Source: Piliocolobus tephrosceles
Lineage: Eukaryota; Chordata; Mammalia; Primates; Cercopithecidae
Assembly: GCF_002776525.5 (NCBI RefSeq)
Contig: NC_045436.1
Span: 102,335,211 to 102,399,210, forward strand
DNA length: 64,000 bases
Direction of reading: 5' to 3'
Positions 52,901 to 61,900 of this stretch are shown here, piece after piece. The first letter of the stretch is position 1, and every line of letters starts with the position of its first letter. The notes below the pieces were generated by a model, which had not been told where the DNA came from, did no database searches, and worked only from the letters and a program-made list of their open reading frames with translations. The translations under genes and the position numbers were made by a program.

Positions 52901-55900
52901 GGGAATGAGCCAGGACTGGCTTAAGCCAATCAATACTGATGGTCCCCAACTTACAATGGTGCAGCTTTATGACACTGTAAAAGTGACACGCATTTGGTAG
53001 GAACCATACTTTGAATACCCATACAATCATCCTGTGTTTCACTTTCAGTACAGTAGTCAATAAATTACATGAGATATTCAACATTTTATTATAAAATAAG
53101 CTTTGTGTTAGATGATCTTGTCCAACTGTAGGATAATGTAATGTAAGTAACGTAAAACTGTTTACAGTAGTCTAGGCTAGGCTAATAAGCTGTGATGTTT
53201 GGTAGGCTGGGTATTTTAAATGCGGTTTTGACTTATGATATTTTCAATTTACCATGGGTTTACTGGGATGTAACCCCACTGTATGAGGAGCACCTGTATA
53301 TTCTTATCCCTTGCTTCCAACTTAGAGATTGACCTTAATTTAGGCAAAACGCTACTTGCTTGAATAGTAGTGATTGGTGAGATTTCTGTTTGAATACTGC
53401 TCTAGGTGATGTGATGTGGTATATAGGTGGGAAGTATGAAAATGATGTAGTCATTTGATTACCATAAAGAAAACTGATACAGGGAGGAGGAAATAACTAA
53501 AAGTAGAAAATAAGATAGAGCCCTGATCAGATTTCACCTGATGATCACCTTATCTCTGGAATTTTAAAAGTCCAATATAAACCAATAAATCTGGGGCTGG
53601 GCAGGGTGGCTCATGCCTATAATCCCAGGACTTTGGGAGGCCAAGGCGGGGGGATCACCTGAGGTCAGAAGTTCAAGACCAGCCTGGCCAACATGGTGAA
53701 ACCGTGTCTCTACTAAAAATACAAAAATTAGCCAGGTGTGGTGGTGGGTACCTGTAGTCCCAGCTACTTGGGAGGCTGAGGCAGGAGAACCACTTGAACC
53801 TGGGAGGTGGAGGTTGCAGTGAGCCAAGATTGCACCACTGCACTCCAGCCTGGGCAACAAGAGTAAAACTCTTGTCTAAAAAAGAAAAAAAAAAAAAAAA
53901 AAATCCCAATAAATTCCCTCTCTTGTTTAAACAAAAGTTGAGTTCTATTTTCTATTACTTGCAAGTGAAAACATCCTAACTGATAAATGTGGTAACCATT
54001 CTATTATTCCCTTAGTGTTCTCAAAATCGCCTATGAAGAAGTCTGTTTTAAATTTATTAAGTCCTGCCAATGTAGTCTATGAATTACTAATTCAGTAATA
54101 TAATTTCGGAGAATGTAAGTATAATCAATGACCTGATATGCACACACATGCACAATCAAAACTCATAAATAATTGCAGAGTACCTTGTTGCTTTCAATAC
54201 CAATGAAGGAAGTGACATGTCTAATGCTCTGTTAACTTCCTCCAAGGTCATTCCTTGTGTGCTGACTCCATTCACATAATGGATGACATCTAATAGCTGG
54301 AGATTACCCTCAGTGGCTGCGATGGACTTTGGATTAATATCACTAATATATACCACTTGATAAAGGCTGTCATGACCTCCAGATAAGGAAAAACCTTGAA
54401 AGAATAGAAAATATTTGTTTTCTCAGTCATAAGAGTACTAACTCTTAAGCTAACCAAGAAAATCATATTGTACAAAGTTTGACTTTTCATTACCCAACTC
54501 CTCTTTGTTGCATGTTAGTGTTATGTCCGGTAGCAAATGAGGCAACATTGGTATTCTGGGTAATTCCAGAACTCGTCCAATAAGTAATCTGACTGTTTTG
54601 GATGCAGCTCGGAGCAGATTAACTGCATCTGTGTGAGTCATATTAGTAACATCCGTATCATTAACCTACAAAACCAAGAAAGGAGCAAGTGAGAATCACA
54701 ATGTTTAGAAAAGAGAAGCTAAATTGCCAATAAAATATAATAATCTTCCTAATTTATAATATATATTAGCTAGTAAGAGATTCACAACAGTGATCTCTAA
54801 TTTATTGGTAATCCCTTTTATTACGGAAATCATAGGCACAACGATCAAGCCATTACAATGAAATAATAATGTTAAATCCCTAACAAATGCATCATTATTT
54901 TGCAAATCCAGGAAATTCATCCTCTAAGTAATTTAAACTTTCTGTCCCTGAGACCTAAGATAGCTTGTTTTATGCCTTAACTGAGATTAAAAGGACTTTC
55001 AAATTAAAAATAATTTCCCAAACTGTTAACGATATAAAGGCCTTTACTTTTAAGTGGTGGAAATAGAAAGCATAAACCGAATAGAGAAATACAGTATTAC
55101 AATAATTCAACCTTCTTTTTTTGGCTTGCTCTTTGTCTACATTTACACAAATAATCCATTCCTCTTAAATGTCTCACCTTTATGAGCCGGTCCCCAGGTT
55201 TTAGCCTTCCATCACTTTTGGCTGGATCTTGTATGACATCATGAACATAACAACCAATTCTCTGATTGCCTTTGGTTACTGTAAAACCCAGGCTTCCTTT
55301 TTCTGATTTAATTAAGGTAATGAGGAGTTCTACTTCCTAAGGGAAGAAAACAGTAATACTTTCAGGTTGTCCATTCTGCACTATAGACAAACAGAAAGAT
55401 GACTGTTATTTCACTTAACAGAGGAGAAAGTCAAACCTTAAAAGGTTACTTAACTTGTCCAAGTGAAGAAGTCAAGTATGTCTGACTCTAGACAGCCTGT
55501 CTGATTCTAGACAGACTGTCCCCCGACTGCATCCCACGTAAAAGTTAAGTTTAAGTACAACATTATGTGTTTGTCTAGAGACAGCAGAGACAGAATTTAC
55601 TCACGCTTCCATTCTTATATTTTTAGGATAAATAAGGACACAATAGTGATTATACTTTGATGATCAAAGAATACTTTTTGGAGGAAAGGTTCAGAAAAAA
55701 ATTTCATATATTTCTAAACAAATGCAAAGAGCCACATATTTCTAAACAGATGCAAAGAACCACAAAAAGCTCTCTCTCTTTTTTTTTTTTGGTAAAAATA
55801 TGAAGTCTTTTGGTGATTATCACAATCTTATTAATTTTGTTGTATAAATAAAATATACTTTTAAAAGATTTCAAATGAGACACAGAGGTTGCTTAGAAGG

Positions 55901-58900
55901 GTGAAAGATTTCTAAGAAAAATTAAAGAGTATTTTTATGCCATTGCTAAGAATGAAACTGAAGATGCAGATGCTGCACACCCCTCATCTCCAATATACAC
56001 ATGCACAATTATAGGCCAAAAAAAAAAAAAAAAAAGGGTACCTGGAAACTTAGTTCCAAAACGTTAACAGTTTTGGGGTAATAAGATTATAGTGGCTTTA
56101 ATCTTCTTCTCTGTTTAATAATTTTTCTACAATAAACATTTATTACTTGGATAATAAAAGCAGTATTTAAAAAGGCTAACTTTCAATCAATGTAAAGGAT
56201 ATTATACTTGGAAATTTTGTTTCCAGATCTTATTTGTAGGTTTAGAAGTTCTAGGATTATTATTACAATGTAAAGGATGCCATTTGAGCACACAAAAAAT
56301 GTGTGGAGGAGAAAAAAAATTACATTCAAACTTGGTTAGAAATTAAATAGGTAACTCATCAGAATTTGAGAAGCAGACAAAAATAATATTTACTAAGGGT
56401 CTCCTCTGTAGCAGATACTATACCAGGTGCTTTACATATGTTATTTCATTTAATCTTCACCACAGTTCGGTGAGGTTACTTGCTCCATTTTATAGTCAAA
56501 GCTACCAAGACTCAGAAGAATTAAGCGATTGGTCCATAGGAGTCTGCCAAATTGTCGCAAATCAGTGGTAGAATCAGGATGTATACTCAGGTCTTTTTGC
56601 TTTATTTCTTAATTTCTCAGCATAGAAACATACCAGATATGTTATCCATTTATTAGACACAGATATGAAGCTATTTTAAACGATAGCTTTTTCCCTAAAG
56701 GGAAACTTTATGAACACACCTTCTTTTAAAAAATATGGATTTTTATTTTTTTTAAATATAGAGAAAACAACTTACCAGCTCAAAGTCTTCAAGGTGATTT
56801 TCCAAATCATTTTTCAAAGGCGTCCAGTTTTCTTGTCTAGTTTGTTCAGAAATGTGATGTATATGATACTTATCCATCGAATTAGAGGAAGCAGATTCTG
56901 ATTGGGGTTGATAACTCTGCCCAGGAGCCATATCCGGTGGTAGAGGGGAAGAAGGATTACTACAGAGACAAAGAAGTAAGACTATTTCAGATACATTTCA
57001 ATGTCAATATGGTAAGTTTGTGCCAGAAACAGAAAATGCTTAACAAATATTCATGTCTGATTTGAACTGAGATCCTAGTTACTTTTTGTATGACTCTGGA
57101 CTATGAATTTACTCTATATCTGTTAAATGCTAAAATTAACAATAATTTATTCTCTGTCTAGGTTCTTTTTTGTTTTTTTGAGACAGGGTCTCACTCTGTT
57201 GCCCTGGCTGGAGTGCAGTGGTAAAATCTCGGTTCACTGCAGCCTCTGCCTCCCAGGGTCAAGTGATTCTCCTGCCACAGCCGCCCGAGTAGCTGGGATT
57301 ACAGGTGTGTGTCATCATACCCAACTACTTTTTGTATTTTTAGTAGAGATGGGGTTTTGCCATGTTGCCCAGGCTGGTCTCAAACTCCTGAGCTCAAGCA
57401 AGCTGCCTGCCTTGGCCTCCCAAAATGCTGGGATTATAGATGTGAGCCATCGCACCGGCCTAGGTTCTATTTTGATGAAGCCCTTTAAATTGCATAAAGT
57501 CAGCAAGATAGGTTAAATAGAATTCTTTTGATTTCTAGTTGTTAATTCAAAGCTGAAGCTAATGTTATCAGAAGCTTAATGTGTGTTTCAACATAATAAG
57601 GAAAAGAAGAAAGAAGAATAAAAGTCTGATTCCTGTGGTTATTTTGGATAAAATACAAACTTGAACAAATATGTTTGGATGTGGATAGATACAAAGACAT
57701 AAACAAAGAGTAAAATGTATGAATAATTATGTGATGTATTGATGTCATCTTTCTCTTTGTATGCTTCTATGTTTTCAATCATTTCTTCTTTTCCCCATCT
57801 TCTTTGTCTTACCTTTTGCAAACTCTCTGCCCTTATCTCCCCTCTATATTTCTGGTCCCTACTCTCCCACTGTGTTACTGCCTAAATAAGTCTCTTCTGT
57901 TTCTGTCTAAGTAGTATGATTAATGGTGAAATACAAATAACTTTCTTAGTTACTAGTAAATATGCTCAAGATGGAAGAAAGACTCAGGCTGACTGACTAG
58001 AGAGCTTATTGGTTTGCTAACTAAAACTATCAGTCACAATAGCTAGACATCCAATACAGTCATCCTCTGCCTAACCACTGTGAAGGTCACAGACACACAC
58101 ATTTCATTCTTACAGAAATGCATGTTGCTGCTACTGCTAATAAAAACCACCAGTTGCTTTGAGCTGTTCACATTATATTGATGATACCTGTCCACGAACT
58201 CTGGTTTACTGGGAATTTTCTGAGGATAGTAAAACACAGTACAAATGGTATCTTCTTGACTCTTGGGTGATTCATGATGACTCTGTGCCTGTGACACCAT
58301 GCTGCTTAGAGTCTGATGCAAAGCTGAACTCCAGGTCGAACTTGATATGTTTGTTGGAGCTGTCACTAAGTCATCTTCTCCACTCCCACTGCTGTCACTG
58401 TAACTGTCTCTTCTGGATGGGGACTTGCAGTGTTTCTTGCTTTTGTCAGACATTTCATTTTCATCTGAGCTGGTGCTTTGCTCCACACATGATGGCTGAG
58501 AAGAGTCTTTACTGCTGTTTGGAAGTACTTGTGCTGGAGACTGAAGTGGGGTCTGTAATGGATACATTTAAAGAGATTTGTGACCATTCTATGAATTTTA
58601 GAAGCATTTATTTGAAAATAAACCATTGAACAACTTTCTACTAAAATATGCATTGAATTTTCTAATAAAAGTAATTTATGTTCACTAGAGAAAATAATAT
58701 ATAAAACAGTTAATATTGTATAATTTATATCTTGAGTTAGAACTAGAGTAATATGTATTTTGTCTCATGTTTTCAAAAATTAGGGTTCTATCATAAATAT
58801 TAAGTCCTTAAATATGCTTTAAAACAATTTTAATACCTGTATAATGGTCCAGTGGATGGCTATACCTTTATTTCTGCCTTCTCCTTTTATTGGACATAGA

Positions 58901-61900
58901 GTTGTTTCTAGCTTTTCATTATTAATAGAAATCTAGAAGAACCTCTTTGTATGTAAATTTTTACCCGAGTTCCTGTTACTTTGTAATTTTCTATACTGTC
59001 AGAATATAGCACATTTTTAATAGGCTATTTAAGTATTTCCAAATTGTTTTCTAAAAACTGATACCAACTTATATGTACATCAAGAGAGTTCCATTCACTT
59101 TTTCCTATTTGGTGCCTCAAATCAATGTAGTTTTTTAAAATGCTATTTATAATGCATCTCACAGAAATGTTATTTTCCTATTAATGTTCTCCTAATAGTA
59201 TTATTTTCCTCTTCCCCCAAAATAAGGGTTAAAACTTCTGGCCCAGATAATCCTGCCTTTCATACCTAGGAGTCACTATTCACTGGTAGCAGAAGGCTAT
59301 TTTAAGTAGACAGGCCAAAAGCAGTCTTTCTTTAATGAGAACAGTATTCATCTATGTCTATGTAACAATGAAACAGCAATAATGAACATAACGAACTCCA
59401 CTTTTGTTTAAGAGGCCTTTATCCATTTCTGCACGTAGGCAAGGATAATTTTAGAGCACTGAGGTAATATGCAAAAACAACAATCATGTAGTTTTAAAAA
59501 GTAACTCTGGGATCAAAGAAGAAGTATGTAAACAACTATCTATGTTATGTTAAAGATTTATAGGAGCACTGTCACCTGACTAAGGACAAAGAGGTTCCCA
59601 ACCTCCTTGGGCCCTTGCTGGCACCCAGATGTCTGTGGTCTTCGGTCACCTCTTGATCTCAACCCCCTTCTCTTCCTCTTGCCCTTAACTTAAAAAGAGA
59701 CTGAAATCTGTACTGACTTAAGATAGTATTTTAGGATGACCATCTTCTCAGTTTGCTGGCTTTCCAAATAAACCTGCTTCTCTTCCTACCAACCCTTGGG
59801 TATGAAACCCAGGAGGACAATTCATGATGAAACCACCACAGCTGAATTAGTTAGTTGCTAAGTTGATAGGCTATAAAAATGTAAATTACTTTTCATAAGT
59901 CTCACCAAAAGCGCGGTATCAATTTCCGGTAGCACACCAGGTGGAGGTCTGCAGAGAAGCAAGAACACTTCTGGAGCAGTTCCCCTGAGAGCAGATATAA
60001 CTTCCTGGGGATACCATGAATGACAAATGAAGGTATAGTTAAATCAGCATTATGAAACCATTTTGAAAGGCCAATCCATCTCATCATTAAAAATGCTATA
60101 CTCCACAAGCTAGGGGCTCACCTGCTGTGATAGTCCTTTCAAAGAGGCTCCATTCACTTTCAAGATAACATCTCCTACATCAATTTTTCCACTTTCTGCT
60201 GCTGGCTGTCCAGGAAAGAGCTTTTTAACCCTTACTATGCTGGCATTAATTTGCTCCGGTATAAGATTATCTTCTCGAGAAAAACTGAATCCTAGACCTG
60301 AGCTATTTTTCAACAATTTTACCTCAAATGTATTTTCTGGAGAAAAAGACATAAAAAAATTGAGATATTGTTAACATGCTGTGTTTACATATGAACATAC
60401 AAACATATATACCTCTAGACACATTTTAAAAAGTCTATTTTCCCATATTTACAGCTCTGTATGTACTTACTGCTGAAGCTGTATCCTACAGTCTATTTCC
60501 ATCATTAAGAAATCTTATCAAGTAACTGCATGAACTAAGCTGTTTGATTAGGAAGGAGAATTCTGAAAGTAGGATTCTGAAAATGGAATTATGCATCAAA
60601 TTCATGTATTTTAAAAGACACTATGGTCGGGCACAGCGTCTCACGCCTATAACCCCAGTACTTCGAGAGGCCGAAGTAGGAGGGTTGCTTGAACCCAGGA
60701 GTTTGAGACCAGCCTGGGCAATACAGTGAGATCCAATCTCTACAAAAGCAAAACAAAACAAAGTATGACAATAGATGAAAAAAAAAAAGGGGGAAATTCC
60801 ACGGAAGGACAGATATGGGAGAAATTCAGGTATACAGTGTGAGAAAGATGAAAAGAAGAACAAAATAAACGTTAGAGGAGGTTATGTGGAAATAAACTGA
60901 CATTGTAATATTCTGGGGAGGTGTAATTTAACTTAGATAAATTGCAGTATTTCAATAAATTTCTTATCAGCTAAATAAATTAAAAGAACAATAATGAGAA
61001 AATAATTTAAAAACATATTTAAAGTCTTTGCTCATGGTTGATTTGGGGGTTTAAAAAAAAACCAAACTGATTTAAAGAAAGAATGATGGGGCTAGGTGTG
61101 GTGGCTCATGTCTGTAATCCCAGCATTTTGGGAGGTTGAGGAGGGCGGATCACCTGAGGTCAGGAGTTCAAGACCAGTTTGGCCAACATGGCAAAACCCC
61201 GTCTTTACTAAAAATACAAAAATTAGCCAGGTGTGGTGGTGTGTGCCTATAATCCCAGCTACTCGAGAAGCTGAGCCAGGAGGATAGCTTGAACTCAGGG
61301 GTGGAGGTTGCAGTGAGCCAAGATTGCACCACTGCACTCCAGCCTGGGTGACAGAATGAGACTCCGCCTCAAAAAAAAAAAAAAAAAAAACAAAAACAAA
61401 AACAAAAAACTAAGGGTCAAGGTTTCACACGGGTTTGAAGGCATCTCAGCATTTGTTTTTATTTTTTTACTTACAAAATTTCATTTTGAATTTTACAACA
61501 ATTTAAAGGATTTTTAAAAGACCATAATCATGCATGACTTCATTATCCAAAGTCTTGCAGACTCTATCAGCTGCAAATATGTTTCTGTCTTTATTCAGTA
61601 TGGTGTTATGTCAGATTATTATTTGTCCTTGGCAAGAATAATGAACAAAACTAGGGCATTAACTGTAATCCAAAATGTAAAAATCAAATTTTGAATAGGC
61701 GAGGAATAATTTAAAGGTGAGATTGTAGTCTCCCAAGGCCTGACCTTCAGTGACAAAGCTGTAGTCTTTGACCTGAGTTGTTTTCTTCACTTTTTCTGGG
61801 CCTTGACCTTGGGCATTCTGATCTGAAAGGGTACACTGTGGGGTTACCGGGATGTGTTCTTTAGATGTTGGAGATTGTCCCTTTTCTAATAACAGATGAA

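Noticed and set aside
58159..58629. 156-residue plus-strand open frame
   Set aside because: It is the complement of the real PTPN13 Ser-rich exon at 58188-58552.
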